Shown: positions 22,471 through 33,934 of the stretch, piece after piece
Position numbering within the stretch: the stretch's first letter is position 1
Layout: every line of letters starts with the position of its first letter
NCBI GenBank assembly: GCA_030734395.1
Contig: JAUZTG010000034.1
Span: 1,612,001 to 1,676,000 of the forward strand
DNA length: 64,000 nucleotides
Origin: Sarocladium kiliense
Lineage: Eukaryota; Ascomycota; Sordariomycetes; Hypocreales; Sarocladiaceae
Direction of reading: 5' to 3'
The notes under the pieces: model-generated
Databases searched by the model: none
Told to the model about the DNA's origin: nothing
The model's input: the letters and a program-made list of their open reading frames with translations, nothing else
Made by a program: the position numbers and the translations under genes

Positions 22471-24778
22471 TCACTTCATCATGGCTTCCAGCCACCCTGG
22501 CACTTTTGGCGGTGAATTCCATCCATCCAAGTAGCTCTCCTTAGGAACCCCTTCACCTTCTGGCTTGGCGTAGATGGCTGACACGTACCACGCGGTCTGT
22601 CCAGCGCGTACGGTATGTTGCAGCGTCGGGATCGTCGTGCGGCTCTCCACCAAGTTCGAATTCGGGTCTGCGTTCACCAGCATGGCCCAGCGAGACTCAG
22701 TTTCTCCGGGTCTAGACGATTCTAAAGCCTTGATGCCGACTGCTCCCTTCGAGGCAGCAAAAGCGCCATCGGAACCTGGAGCTCGCCCATCGGGTGTGTT
22801 CAAGTCGTAATTGCCAATGATCTTGGGAGACGTGCCCTCACATGTTTCTTGGTCGTAGAGGTCGAGGTATCGCCCGTCCGTACTGTTCACGTTGCAAATC
22901 GCGAATGAACCATCTGCAGTCATGACCTCTCGACCAGCCTCGATGCGATGCGCTCGAAGATGCCAATTCGGCGTCGACTCCTCTGGCGGCACCAGAATTG
23001 TTTGGATGGTAACATCTGGGAAGGGCTTCCAGACTGACACCAAAGCCGGCTTGTCGTCTTGAACCACGATACCTGCAGACTCGCATAGTCTCCGCGTCTT
23101 CCAATACTCACCACCATCATCCGACAGACCCAATTGCGAGGCCAGCGCGTATTGTTCGAGTGAGTACAAGCCTGGTGGTACTGAGTAGGCAAAAGCGCTG
23201 CTGTAGGCGAGGCCGCCGTACTTGGCGTGCGTTCCCTTCATTGGATAGCTACAAGCCTGGCCAGAGGATAGCAGCATACAATGCCCTCCTAGGTAGCTGT
23301 GAAGATTTTAGCAACGATTCATTGCGTCTGATCGACTCCAACAAACCTCATGATATGGCCTGGTCGAGGAAGAGCCTTGATCTTTGGGAACACGTTCTGC
23401 GTTAATTCTTCCTTCGACGTCCAGAAGGGATGGCTTTCCGGGACTGCCAAACATATGAATGCCATGCATGCCCAATACTTGGCTTCCATTAGTAGAATGT
23501 CTTACGCTGAACAGGAGGCAACTTACTGGACTGCCCGGACTGTTGTAGTTCTCCGTCATCTAATAAAGCGTGTCAGTAAATTCGGTCGGGGAGTGGTTCG
23601 CGGATGTCCATCCTCTTACATATTGATTGGGGTAAGAATAGCCCAGTGAAAGGGTTCCCGCGGCTGTCCAGATCGCATTTTGTGTCTGCCACCATCGCAA
23701 ATGACGAAACACGATACCTTTGACCATTCCCCATGTCAGAGGCGCAGGGAGCTCGACGTCAGCATAGGCTAGAGCGCCCCAGAAAGAAATCATTGCGAAT
23801 CTGTAGCCGACACTTCTGCCGTATGGAATGGCACGGCCCTCATCATCAAAATAGTGGACAAGGTCCAGTGCAATCATCTGAGCTCGCTTCTTGAACTCGG
23901 CTGCCCGCTCAGGATCTTCTTCACCCGCAAGTTTTGCATAGAGCAGCTGGAGGAATTGAATTGCAAAGCTGGAGGAATAGTAATCCATTTCTGGTGCCAT
24001 GTCATGAGTCGACTTATCCTCACATACAGCTCAGAACCTGACTTACGGTGGATGCCTTCTGGTCCATCGTTCGACCAGCCCTCTCCCCGATAGAAGGTGT
24101 CGAGGTGCTTGATGTCAGCCTCCAGTCTTTCTTGTGAGAACTTGGCACCATTCTTCTTCAGCCCAAGGTTCGCGAACACTCGAAACCAGAGCCAGTTCGT
24201 GTTGGGCATGCTGAGATATGTGAGTAAAGAGAATAGACGTAGAAGGTTACTGAATATCTTACTTCTTCTCGTTGACCGAGTTTCCGAGCCAAGATTCAAC
24301 ATTTTCTCTCTCCTTCTCAGAAAGGTTGTCCCATATGGTTGGCGCCACAGCGAGTGCCCAGCCTGCTGAATGTCAATGGCCGAACACCCACGAGGTTCAC
24401 AATCCCAGACTCACCCAAAGGACACATCTCGACCATCCTCTGATCATTGTCTCTCGGGTATCCCCAATACTCAGGGCTCTCCGGGTCCATCGCAGCTTTC
24501 AAGCCTTGGATCCACCATTCTGTCCCATGGTAGTCGCCGCCACCCTCAAGCAACGCAGCCAAGCCCCAGAGAGGGCGACAAAAGCCTTCCACCTCGGACG
24601 CAGTTTGATCGAATCGCACGGCGGTATTTCCTGGACAGTTTACACGAGCTTTTTTGGGCGAAAAGAATGGCTCGAGGGGATCCAAGACAGTTCGCAGGAG
24701 CTCTTGCATTGACGCCCGGTCCGTTAACTTGACCTTTGCGAAGGGGTGGACATCGCCATAGCCGAGACAAAGCCGCAT
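22471..24778 (-). CDS. DUF2264 protein (GH154-like alpha/alpha-toroid)
   Basis: DUF2264 family; bacterial relatives were classified as GH154 and act as beta-glucuronidases, so a glycoside hydrolase role is an inference. Seven exons: 24415-24778, 24263-24362, 24047-24210, 23620-23990, 23527-23559, 23347-23477, 22471-23296, giving 662 residues. Joins restore conserved text: EMCPLG-WALAVAPTIWDN, NSVNEK-NMPNTNWLWFRVF, GPEGIH-QMDYYSSSFAIQFL, HIM-SYLGGHCMLLSSGQ. One exon is only 33 nt (MTENYNSPGSP). ASEVEGFCRPLWGLAALL is the family's opening motif. No signal peptide, so probably intracellular. The start at 24778 is the least certain part; an upstream exon joined by an intron ending at 24780 is possible. 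Confidence 0.88.
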
Positions 24779-25329
24779 CGCTGTAATGGGAAGGCTTGAA
24801 GCCAAATGGTATTAACAAAAAGCTTGAACGAGTTCAAATACTGACAAACAATAACCTGCACGGGTGAATGCGAGGAAGAGAGTATGCTTGGGGTGACCGT
24901 TGGCCGCGGGGTTTGGCCTGAACCACTTATAAGTGAAGAGTGTAACGGCGCCGAGCATCGGTGGCATTGCGTCGCGCCGCCGACAAAGAGTCCCATCCAG
25001 GCCCATAATTTGGGCCATCGCTCCGGCTAAAGCTGGCATTGATTGATCTCACTCTTGAAGTAGTATTGGAGCAGGAAAATATTGCGGCCTCATTTGATCC
25101 GAGTCGGTGCAAAGTTAAAGCTCTAGGTATTTATCCACTGGGCGGTAGAGTTCTACTACAGGTACCAACTGCATATCCCAAGATTCGCTTGCTCAGCCTA
25201 CGTATCGACCATTGTTGATAACTCTGGCTGGCATGACAAGCAAACCGTATTGAGGAGTAGCACAGGGCACTCGAGGCACGTCCTATAACAGTGCCATTCC
25301 TTCAATACCCAGGACCAGAGCCCTCACGC
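24779..25329. promoter_or_regulatory. Upstream region of the DUF2264 gene
   Basis: About 550 bp between the DUF2264 start and the 3' end of the Dal5-type transporter. A TATA-like TTATAAG lies on the minus strand near 24927, in a plausible promoter position if the start at 24778 is right. Confidence 0.35.
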
Positions 25330-27310
25330 TTAGAACATGTAACGCCAAGTCACAGCTCTGTCTCCCTGCGCCGAAAGCTCCTCTGGCGACAATTGAGTCT
25401 CTGCGCCGTCTTGCATGCGCTTGTCGCGTTTCTTGTTGGTGATGCGATAACCAAGGATCAAGAGGATGGCCGCCATCATTCCCACAGCAATGAAGCCAAT
25501 CTCCAAGCCATGACCAAGATAGTATCGGGGCCCGTCTTTCTGTCGATAGAAGTTGGACGCCATTGCCTGTTCGAGTCAGCCACTGGATCTGCACTCTTTT
25601 GCTGGAAAGCATAGACTTACACCACCAAGGTTTCCAGCGCCGATGTGGATGGCCATGCCAACACTTCGTTTGTAACTTCCAGAAAGATTGTTTGATAGCC
25701 ATGTGATAATTCCTGGGAACGCTGGGTAAATCCCGCAGGCGGCGAGGAAAACACCTGCGTAGATCACCTTCGAGTTCGTGGACGCGATGCACCTGCAACT
25801 TTGGTTAGTTCATTGTCCATCCAGCCACAGCACTACAGTACTCACATTGTGAAACCCAACAGCATGAGACACATGAAGCCAATCACAAATGGACTTCGCT
25901 TGCCCACGCGATCCGAGAAGAAGGCCGCAACGATGGCACAAATTGCTGCGGTGATGTAGATCGGAACCGTCATGAGCTGGGCAGAGCTCCGGCTGTAGCC
26001 CAAGTCGCGGATAATCGTTGGCAAGAACAGCGAGATTCCATACAAGGGACAAACGATCTGAAAGCAGCATTAGTCTGATCGAACAGGCATTGAGGTCAGG
26101 TACACTTACACCCCAGTACACAAACAGATGCCCAAGGATCTGCCAGTCCGTGAAAGCCTGCTTCACATACTTCCAGTCAAACTCTTCAGCCTGCGCAGCT
26201 TGTTGTTTGCCATCTCGACTGGCGATTTGGCCTTGGTACTTGAGACGGTAGACAACAAATTCTCGCTCTTCTTCGGTCAAGAAAGTAGCTGTTTCTGGGA
26301 AGTCATACAGCGCCCAGAATGCGAAAACGGCGACGACGACAGTGGCAATGCCTTCGAGGATGAAGATCCATCTCCAGCCTATTGAATGTTAGTTCATATC
26401 GGCAGGAATGAGAGTGTCTTTCCACTCACCCTCCAGTCCACCGACTCCATCCATCTTGGCGATTGCAAAAGCGAGTAGACCAGAGAATGCTCCGGCAATT
26501 GACGCAGCTGAGAAGAAGAGCGCAGTGCGTAGCTGAATCTCGTGACGGCAATACCACATCGTCAAGTAGTACTGTTCATTATTAGCATTGACGCCATGGC
26601 ATGTATGATAGACATTCTACTTACAGCGACTCCGGGGAACAAGCCAGCTTCTGTAAGACCCAAGAAGATGCGAGCAATCAGCAGGCCGTGATAGTTCTGT
26701 ACAATCCCCATCAAGGTCATGACGATTCCCCTGGCTTGAGCGTCAGAGGTGACGGACCTAGATAGGCAACATGTTGTTGAAGGGGATCTTACCAGGCCAC
26801 CATAATTGAGGGCAACCAGCGACTGGGTCGGAGCTTTTTGAGGAGCAGATTGCTGGGAACTTCGAAGACCGCATAGGTGAAGAAAAACACTGTCAAACAC
26901 CAGTTGTACTGGTCAGGAGTCATGTTCAGGTCTTCCTGGAGGCCTTCGATCTTTGCGTTTCCGATATTTCCACCTGTTCAATTTAGCTGGTGAATCCGTG
27001 TTCAGAAGAAAGAGGTCATCATACGGTCAAGAAAGGACAAAAGGTAGAGCAAGGCCAGCATTGGGATAAGTCGGATGTCCATCTTGAGAGGGTTAGCGAC
27101 AGATTCTTATCGGTAAGACAAAGAGCCAACCTTTCGAAGAATCTTCTTCTCGTTCAAGTGAGCAAATTGGGGTAACGAACTGGCCCCTAGAGCAATGTCC
27201 TGTTGGCCAGATGGGACTGGCGCATCCTGGAGAATGCCATCCTGTCTTCCTCCGCGCTCCATTTCAGCCACGCCCGGCTTCTCTACAGCATCGTGGGACG
27301 CGGTGTTCAT
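25330..27310 (-). CDS. MFS anion:cation symporter (Dal5/TNA1-type)
   Basis: Plasma-membrane symporter of the fungal allantoate permease family, whose members carry allantoate, nicotinate, pantothenate, biotin precursors or sugar acids. Nine exons: 27131-27310, 27025-27082, 26793-26973, 26625-26730, 26430-26571, 26110-26378, 25846-26057, 25621-25792, 25330-25566, giving 518 residues. Signatures: MDIRLIPMLALLYLLSFLDR-GNIGNAKIEGL, the TVFFFTYAVFEVPSNLLLKK loop, RIFLGLTEAGLFPGVAYYLT, and GIYPAFPGIITWLSNNLSGS with KRSVGMAIHIGAGNLGG. The ATG at 27310 opens a polar cytosolic tail. Same strand and next to the DUF2264 gene, which suggests a shared substrate pathway. The substrate is unknown. Confidence 0.9.
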
Positions 27311-28407
27311 GATCGCGAGTAGATTGGATGCCTCGTGAACCAGTGTGATCTTCAGGGACAAGAAATATGAAAGAAGCAGAAGGAAGACGACGGCCGCAAG
27401 TAGGTCGGAGCAGATCTATATAGAACCCCAGATTCCCCACGAGACTACCCCGTGCTTCCCCAGCATCAGCTTCGAATGCGGAAGCTCGTGAGCCCACTGC
27501 ATACCCACTATGAAGTCGAGACCAGCTTCGACACCAGCGCGCAAGGCCCTCATTCGGGTGGAAACACCACCAAGCGCCCTGTAAGTACACCACGGATGGT
27601 GACGAGGTGGCGGGAATAAACCGTGTAGTATCAAGTCCATGGGGAGCTACTCGTCCATGTTGCATGATTAGGGTGCTATCTCCATGATTTGACTCGAACT
27701 AAAGTCGTGATCTGCAGGCGCTAGGAGTCAAGCTTGAGAATTGCTGAGGTGGGTTGGGTTGGGAGGGACCTGGAGCCGTCACCTCGAGTTGTATTGCACT
27801 GTGTCTGTCGTGGGAGACTACATCAGTCATCATGATGGCGATGGCTGGAATGTTATCATATTGAAAACCTGACATGCTCGAGGTTGTGAACAAGCCACCA
27901 TCGTGGGGCAGTGAAATCCCAATCACGAGTATCAAGGGCGAAGAGATGACGAGGGTGGCTCGAAGTGGCTTTCTCCGCGAGGGGTACCTCCAACCCTCCA
28001 GGCGCCCATCGTCACCCACCTAATCCCCACCTCGGCTTTCCCTCGCTGACGTTCCTTGGCCCAACCTCCAATGCCGCGACTGCAAGCGGCTGAGGCTGGA
28101 GCTTTTTGATGCTTGGTGGTGATCTGCCGAACTCCTCCCCGGGATGCCGTCTTGGGCTACAGCAAACATTTCCGCACAGTGTGGGTGTGGGCGGAATCAT
28201 GCACCACACGACCTTCCTACTGCATCGTCGTCACCTTTCCCTTGACCCACGCGGCTCCATCACCTTGCCAGCACAGGAAAGCAGGTGCATCGAGTAGTGT
28301 GCAATGGCTCCGACCCCATCACTCACATTTACACGTGCGCTACGAACGCCTCAGTGAGATCGGCAGCCCTCAGTTCAGGTCCTGCATGGGACGACGATCA
28401 GGGCGCT
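27311..28407. other. Divergent intergenic region
   Basis: About 1.1 kb between the divergent Dal5-type transporter and the ASXH-domain gene. Promoters of both should lie here. No coding frame recognised. Confidence 0.4.
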
Positions 28408-29425
28408 ATGGGTACCCCAGCCACCAACGGTGATGATACTCCATCGAAGCCATACCCGTATTCATCACCGTTGTCATCCCCTATGGATGTAGAGCTTTCT
28501 GACAGCTCCTTCCTTGACGAAATCCGCCACGTTGAAGCTCAGGGTGAAGCGGCACAGAGGCTCCTGTTTCGTCAAACGGATCGTCTCCCTTCGGGAGAAA
28601 ATGGGGAGCGTGGAAACACCAAACATTCACAATCTACCTCTCATGACACAATCGACGACGAAGATGAACTCGCTGGCGATCCAGTTCCACCAATTACTAC
28701 CGAGCCCCATGGGGACTCGGAGACCGGTGCAGGCAAAGATGACGCTACGACTGAGGAGTCATCTGGCAGAATGCGAACACGAAGAATGCCAGATCGGCAG
28801 AAGAAAATCATTATCAAACAGCCTCCAAAGAAAACGCCTAGAAAGACCGTGTGGACGGCAGAAAGGCTCCTCACAGACCCCAAGTCACCACTAGCGAAAG
28901 CCGATCTGAGGGTATGTGCTTCAGCTCCTAGAGCAAACCAAAGCTATACTAACGTCTTTGAAGAGCATAGTGGCCAACCCCATGGCTTGGGACATCCTTG
29001 ATAACCACACTCGAGCAGAAATTCTCGCTCTCTTTCCCCGTCAGCACATGGTACTCGACGCTGGTACGGAGCATGCTCGTCCTGATTTTGCAGCCATGAT
29101 GAATGACGATACCTTCCGAGGCGACTGCGCAAGCTATACGGAGCATATCATTCAAGGGCGCCACGACCAAGATTGGTTAACAAGTGCATACAAAGCTCAC
29201 CATCGCAGAAAGATGGGTGATTTCGATGACTTCTTGGTACAAAAGGTCTCTGAAGACTGGGGCGTTGAGTTGCCTGAGGACTTCAAACCTCGCCGGAGAA
29301 CAGCAGCACAAGAAGTCAAGAATGGAAGCGGATTCGATGAGAAGAAACCCGATGACAGATCTGCTGAGCGTAGCGACGTGAAGTTGGAACTTGGAGAACA
29401 GGATACCGCAGTGCAGGAACATTGA
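28408..29425 (+). CDS. ASXH (Asx homology) domain protein
   Basis: Nuclear protein with the Asx homology/DEUBAD-like domain, which in animals (ASXL) activates the BAP1 deubiquitinase of histone H2A. Exons 28408-28911 and 28964-29425 give 321 residues. The 52-nt intron (GTATGT...GAAG) joins SPLAKADLR to SIVANPMAWDIL. The domain spans about residues 148-245: WTAERLLTDPKSPLAKADLR, LDNHTRAEILALFP, ARPDFAAMMNDDTFRGDC, DFDDFLVQKVSEDWG. The N-terminal half is disordered, with a basic patch (RQKKIIIKQPPKKTPRKT) just before the domain. The frame extends upstream to 28285 but without an ATG. The start at 28408 is the first in-frame ATG; an upstream exon is possible. Confidence 0.82.
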
Positions 29426-29945
29426 AGGTTGAAGAAGATGATAATGATGTGCTGCAGGAGCAATGGAGTACCATAACGCTCACACGATACACCCCCAGCA
29501 GGACATGACAGGAGTCAAATTGGGTCCCTGACGCATCATCATAGAATTTCAGCAATACTGCGCGGGACGCAGAGCTGTTGAGCTGGCTCAACTCTGCTGG
29601 GCCACCAAATACCCTGTAGCTGATAGATGACGCTTAATGGATCGATGACTGCCCATCACATTTCTTAATCGTTACCAGCGGCTCACATTTATCTGTTTTA
29701 AATATCCCATGCTGTAAGGTAGTTGGTCTATCATCGATTGCTGATAGACTGGTAGCGACTCATCCTGGCGCACGTTTGATTGAAGCTACAACTTTGACGT
29801 TTCCCCACAATGAGCCCAAGTTTGCGATTGCTAAGACGTCAAACTCCTCAACCTACAACACCCAACAACCTTCTAAGTAATCAGACAACAACCAGGATTG
29901 TAAATACCCCGTCAGCTCAAACCTCAGATTCATAGGTCCTGGAAG
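29426..29945. promoter_or_regulatory. Promoter and leader region of ELP5
   Basis: 520 bp between the ASXH gene and ELP5. Contains a 41-codon upstream frame (29810-29935) described separately. Confidence 0.4.
29810..29935 (+). other. Upstream ORF in the ELP5 leader
   Basis: An ATG in the favourable fungal context ccccacaATGag begins a 41-codon frame that stops 10 nt before the ELP5 start codon. The peptide is Arg/Thr/Pro-rich (MSPSLRLLRRQTPQPTT...) and resembles no family I know. If the leader starts upstream of 29810, it would be read before ELP5 and would reduce its translation. Confidence 0.35.
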
Positions 29946-31117
29946 ATGGCACCGACAAGCGCAACGCATGCGCGCTCTCACAGTCTGCTGCTCCTACAGA
30001 AGCTGCTGAATCTTCGCGATGGCGCAAGTCCTCTGACTCTTCTTCTCGACACTCTCGAACAACCAGCACACTCCCTGCTAGGAGAATTCACGGCCAGAGC
30101 GCAAGTACGTCAAATCAACGAGCCGCGATGAAGATGTTCTTGGTGGGAAGCTTATCGCTAACGGACCTGGGTAGATCTCAAGGAGTAAAGTCATCTTCCT
30201 CTCATTTACGACGCTGAACAAGCCTCAGGACGTGGACGTTTTCGTCAAGGCAGCCGGACGAGATCTTCCCACTTTGAGGAGAGAGATTTTGTCACATTAT
30301 CCAGTGGTAGACCCGTCTGCGGCACGAGGCAAGCCATCACAACGTGGGTGCTCACTTTGATCCTGGTTGCTCTGACGAACTCACTGACATCCACCCAGGA
30401 GCCGTGCTCATCATCGAATCGCTCAATGCACTCGCATCTTCAGCTCCAGAGTCTGTCGCAATGTTTCTATCTAGTATCTTGACTCCCGTGGTATCCATAA
30501 TCGCCGTTTATCACATGGACGTTCCCGTCATTCTACCCAAGAGCTCCAACGAGTACGAGCCACATCCCTTCACCATCCTATGTCACCTTGCAACAGCCAT
30601 TCTCCGCCTCTCAAGTCTTAATCAAGAGATTGAACGCCAGAAAGCCCGCAATAGAAGCGTGGAGGAACCAGAATGGGGTCTCAAAGAGGATCGCGAGGGA
30701 GTTATTATTGGCCTACGATCAAGATCCAAGAACGACCCGTCTCAGAACGGCGTGGTCATAGCCATGGAGCTCCGACGCCGCAGCGGCCGTACCGTCTCTG
30801 AAAGATTCATATACACACCTTCAGCAATAGCAGCACCACGCGGGGGGCAAACGCGTGCAGAACTGGGCAAGACGATGCTGCTCTCGGATCACGAGATGTT
30901 TACGGCGCCAAAGGAGGTGAACGAGGCAGGGGAGGAGGAGGCTGAGCCGGAGAGTACGTTCAACCTGGGGCTTACGGACAAGCAGCGCAAGGACAGGGAG
31001 GGGATCGTGCTACCGTACTTTGATGCACAAACGGATATCGGCGCAGGCGAGGGAGGGCGGATCTTGTATGATATGGGCAGGGAGGATGATTTTGACGATG
31101 AGGAGGACGAGATATAG
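29946..31117 (+). CDS. ELP5: Elongator complex subunit ELP5 (Iki1)
   Basis: RecA-like subunit of the Elp4-5-6 subcomplex of Elongator, which modifies wobble uridines of tRNA. Exons 29946-30104, 30175-30343 and 30399-31117 give 348 residues. Joins: GEFTARAQ-ISRSKVIFLSF and GKPSQR-AVLIIESLNALAS, both in frame with GT-AG introns. Iki1 features: leading helix SHSLLLLQKLLNLRDGASPLTLLLD, KVIFLSFTTL strand, LIIESLNAL strand, SPVVSIIAVYH-type core. The acidic C-terminus (FDDEEDEI) and the LPYFDAQ motif before it are typical. Walker residues are degenerate, as expected for Elp4-6. Confidence 0.9.
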
Positions 31118-31704
31118 CTGCCAGAACTCGAATCGAGAATCCTAAAAACTTCTTTCAGGCCCTCATAGAACATACGGCGACCTCATACAGTAATTCTGAC
31201 TTATTCAGGCCGTTGGGATTGTTATTGGCGTCTTGATAGCTTCCTGACTTTGGCCTGGGCTGCGTCATCACAAAGAGCTCACTGGCCCTTGTAGAGGCTG
31301 GAAGTGGACCCCCCTAAGCCGCATTACAGCGCCGCCATTCAACCTTCCAGGCCAAACCTGCCAACTACTACGGACCTACCTCAGGTACCATCAGCTTCCA
31401 GCTTCACGAACCTCCTGGACTTCCAGTTCTCTTTCACCACGCTTCCTGCACGAGCCAGCCGCCTCAATTCCTCGACATCCACCCAGCACCGGCTACACCG
31501 CCCCTCGACGTCTTTAAATCATTGACGAGAATAGCACGTGTGCGCTCCTGCGGGTTTCCCAAGTGACAGCCTACGCCACCCTCCATCCACAGATAGGGAC
31601 ACGTTGAGCAAACCAAACGTCGCCCATCTCCTTCAAAAGCCCACGACGCGGCACTCGACCTGCTCCTCTGTTTTTCCGCATCAGAAACGAAACAAGCAGT
31701 CAAG
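31118..31704. other. Intergenic, SEC22 promoter side
   Basis: About 590 bp between ELP5 and SEC22, both on the plus strand. C-rich leader-like sequence precedes SEC22. No further gene seen. Confidence 0.4.
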
Positions 31705-32414
31705 ATGGTTCGCTCAACACAAATATCGCGGCTTGACGGTTCGTAAAACCACCCTCCGCAACAATACACCAACAGCATCAACTAATCTACGATCTCCCAG
31801 GTCTCATGCTCTGCGCCTCCGTCGACGACGAGCAATCCGAAGCCGCCCTCTCCGAAGTGAAAACCCAAGTCCGCCAAGTCCTCCGCAAACTCACCCGCTC
31901 CTCCGAGCCCCAAGCCAGCATCGACGCCGGCGCCTACACCCTCCACTACCTCGTCGATTCCGATGTTGTCTTCCTCTGCATCTGCGACGCCTCCTACCCT
32001 CGCAAGCTGGCCTTCACCTACCTCTCCGACCTCGCTCGCGAGTTTACAACCACCTACCCTGCCCAGCAGATACACTCGCCCACGCAGCGGCCGTACGCGT
32101 TCATGGAGTTCGACAACTTCATCAGCAAGACGAGGGCGACCTATGCGGATTCGAGGGCAACACAGAACCTGGATAAGTTGAATGATGAGTTGAGGGATGT
32201 GACCAAGGTCATGACGAAGAATATCGAGGATCTGCTGTATCGGGGAGACAACCTGGAGAAGATGGGTGAGATGAGTAGTCGGTTGAGGGATGATAGTAAG
32301 AAGTACAGGAGGGCAGCTGTGCGTATCAACTGGGAGCTCATGCTCAAGCAGTACGGCCCATTTGCTGCGCTGGGCTTCATCATCCTGTTCTTCCTCTACT
32401 GGCGGTTCTTCTGA
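31705..32414 (+). CDS. SEC22: R-SNARE Sec22
   Basis: Longin-domain v-SNARE of ER-Golgi transport. Exon 1 is only 34 nt (31705-31738), encoding MVRSTQISRLD; exon 2 is 31801-32414. The 62-nt intron ends at the CAG at 31800. The product has 215 residues, matching yeast Sec22 (214). Longin domain about 1-125 (LMLCASVDDE, FLCICDASYPRKLAFTYLSDL), SNARE motif about 130-190 with the zero-layer Arg159 in DLLYRGDNLEKM, and a C-terminal membrane anchor (YGPFAALGFIILFFLYWRFF). An ATG-only reading of exon 2 would start at its internal Met and lose the first longin strand, so the short first exon matters. Confidence 0.95.
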
Positions 32415-32801
32415 GCAACTCCAAGCAGGCTGGCAAACGCTGAGTCATAGGCGCAGAAACATAGCACAAGGCGTGTTGGGCTGTGCAGCTACATTGGGCT
32501 CAGCTTTTGCGCAACTCAAGAGTACGATCAGCGAGATCTGTTTTAATGAAGTCTATGTACATATATGATCTTTCTCTTTGTACTGCGGGTGACTCTGCCC
32601 GTCCCTCATGTGGTATCGTTTGCGCCCTCATCGACTCGCTGAACAAACGCAAGGTATCCTTCTTTCATATCAGTCGTGAAAAGGGTCCTCTCCCAATTTC
32701 TCCAGATGCACATATCCTTCCTCGAACCAAATCCCCTCCTGTCTCATAGGAACCCAGAAAATGCAATGGTATATCGCCCTGCCCCCTTCGTGAACCGCTC
32801 C
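32415..32801. other. Convergent intergenic region
   Basis: About 390 bp between the 3' ends of SEC22 and the zinc-finger gene. Should hold both 3' UTRs; nothing else seen. Confidence 0.4.
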
Positions 32802-33934
32802 TCACATCATCAAACATCCTGCTCCTCCTCCCCCGCTTGCACTGCCCGCTGCGGTCCCTCCATGTTGCCACTGAAGATGCTCCAGCAGCCCCTCCAGATC
32901 ATCAAACTCCTTCTCCGGTTTCCATGGGTCTTCATCGTCATCCTGATCTTGTGGCTGCTGTGCATCGACCTCGCAGTACGGACATAACAGTATGGCCTGC
33001 CATTCGTTCAACGGCGGCGCGCAATGGTTCGCAATGGCGACTGGCGCGAACACAACTTGCTTCTCTTCGCTTGTCGATCGTGTTTGTGCGGTTGCTTGCC
33101 AGGAAGGGCCGTTGTCTGTTGGTGGCGGTCGTTCTGCGCTCTGTCCCGTTCTCGTGTTTGGCATCCGGTCCAGATCCTCCCAAACAATATGTCCATCACA
33201 AAAGTCGCACACAAAGGCAATATCTTGCTCTCCAAACCTCTGAAAGCTCCCCACGCGATTACAAGCCACCAACTCCGCCAGATATCGTCTCGATCGCTCC
33301 GCTTCATCCACCACCGTAGCCTCTGACGTTCTCTCCTCGTCCCCCGGCTTGCTCGTCCCAGAGTCGCGACCGCCTCTTGATCTTGCGCGCTGGGTTCTGT
33401 GGACGATGTATGCGCCGAGACAACGCGTTGAATGTTCCTGGCCGGAGTTGAAGACGCGGCGCGCGGCGCGGCATTGAGTGCGGTGAAGCTCCTTCTGTAG
33501 GACATGGAGATGGCGCGTCCAAACGGGATCGAGCGGGCCACCAGCTTTGGACCATTCGCGGAGGTTCTCGACGTGGTATCCGAACTTCCGACGCATCGAT
33601 CTTAGCTCTTCGAGTGATTGATCTATTTGTCACAACCATGTCTGTTAGCTCTACTGTCGCGAGAACAGGTGCTCTGGGGGAGAAGCGCGAAAGTGCACGG
33701 AGAACAAGACTTACGCCTGCGGTCAAGCTCGTAATTTTGCTGGCCATTGAGCAAAGGCGACAGCTCCTGGAAGTCCTTCCTGGCTTCATCGAGGACAGCA
33801 TCGAGTGCGCGGCGGTGCTCATGCTCATCAGGTCCCCAATGTCGCTTGTCGGAAACGGTGAGAATGCGAATGGCGTCGGCGATGAGGTTGGCGATATCGG
33901 CGAGCAGGGTTCCAACCGAGTCGGCCGCGCTCAT
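32802..33934 (-). CDS. Unrecognised zinc-finger protein
   Basis: I do not recognise a named family. Exons 33715-33934 and 32802-33622 (92-nt GTAAGT...TAG intron, joining NYELDRR to RHQSLEELRSMRRKF) give 346 residues from MSAADSV. The N-terminal 100 residues are helical and charged. Two metal-binding pairs follow: Cys212-x2-Cys215 followed by Asp-Gly-His (FVCDFCDGHIVWEDL), and Cys287-x2-Cys290 with His322-x4-His327 (CPYCEV ... LLEHLQWQH), a C2H2-like finger with a long acidic loop. Ends in a Gly/Ala tail and CLMM. An in-frame ATG at 34150 would add a 72-residue Pro/Ser-rich extension; I take it as leader. Confidence 0.72.

Noticed and set aside
23160..23405. 81-codon plus-strand frame over the DUF2264 gene
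   Set aside because: Antisense to two well-joined exons with conserved family sequence.
28285..28407. Upstream extension of the ASXH gene
   Set aside because: Starts at GTG, not ATG, and the extra residues have no conservation signal; the first ATG is at 28408.
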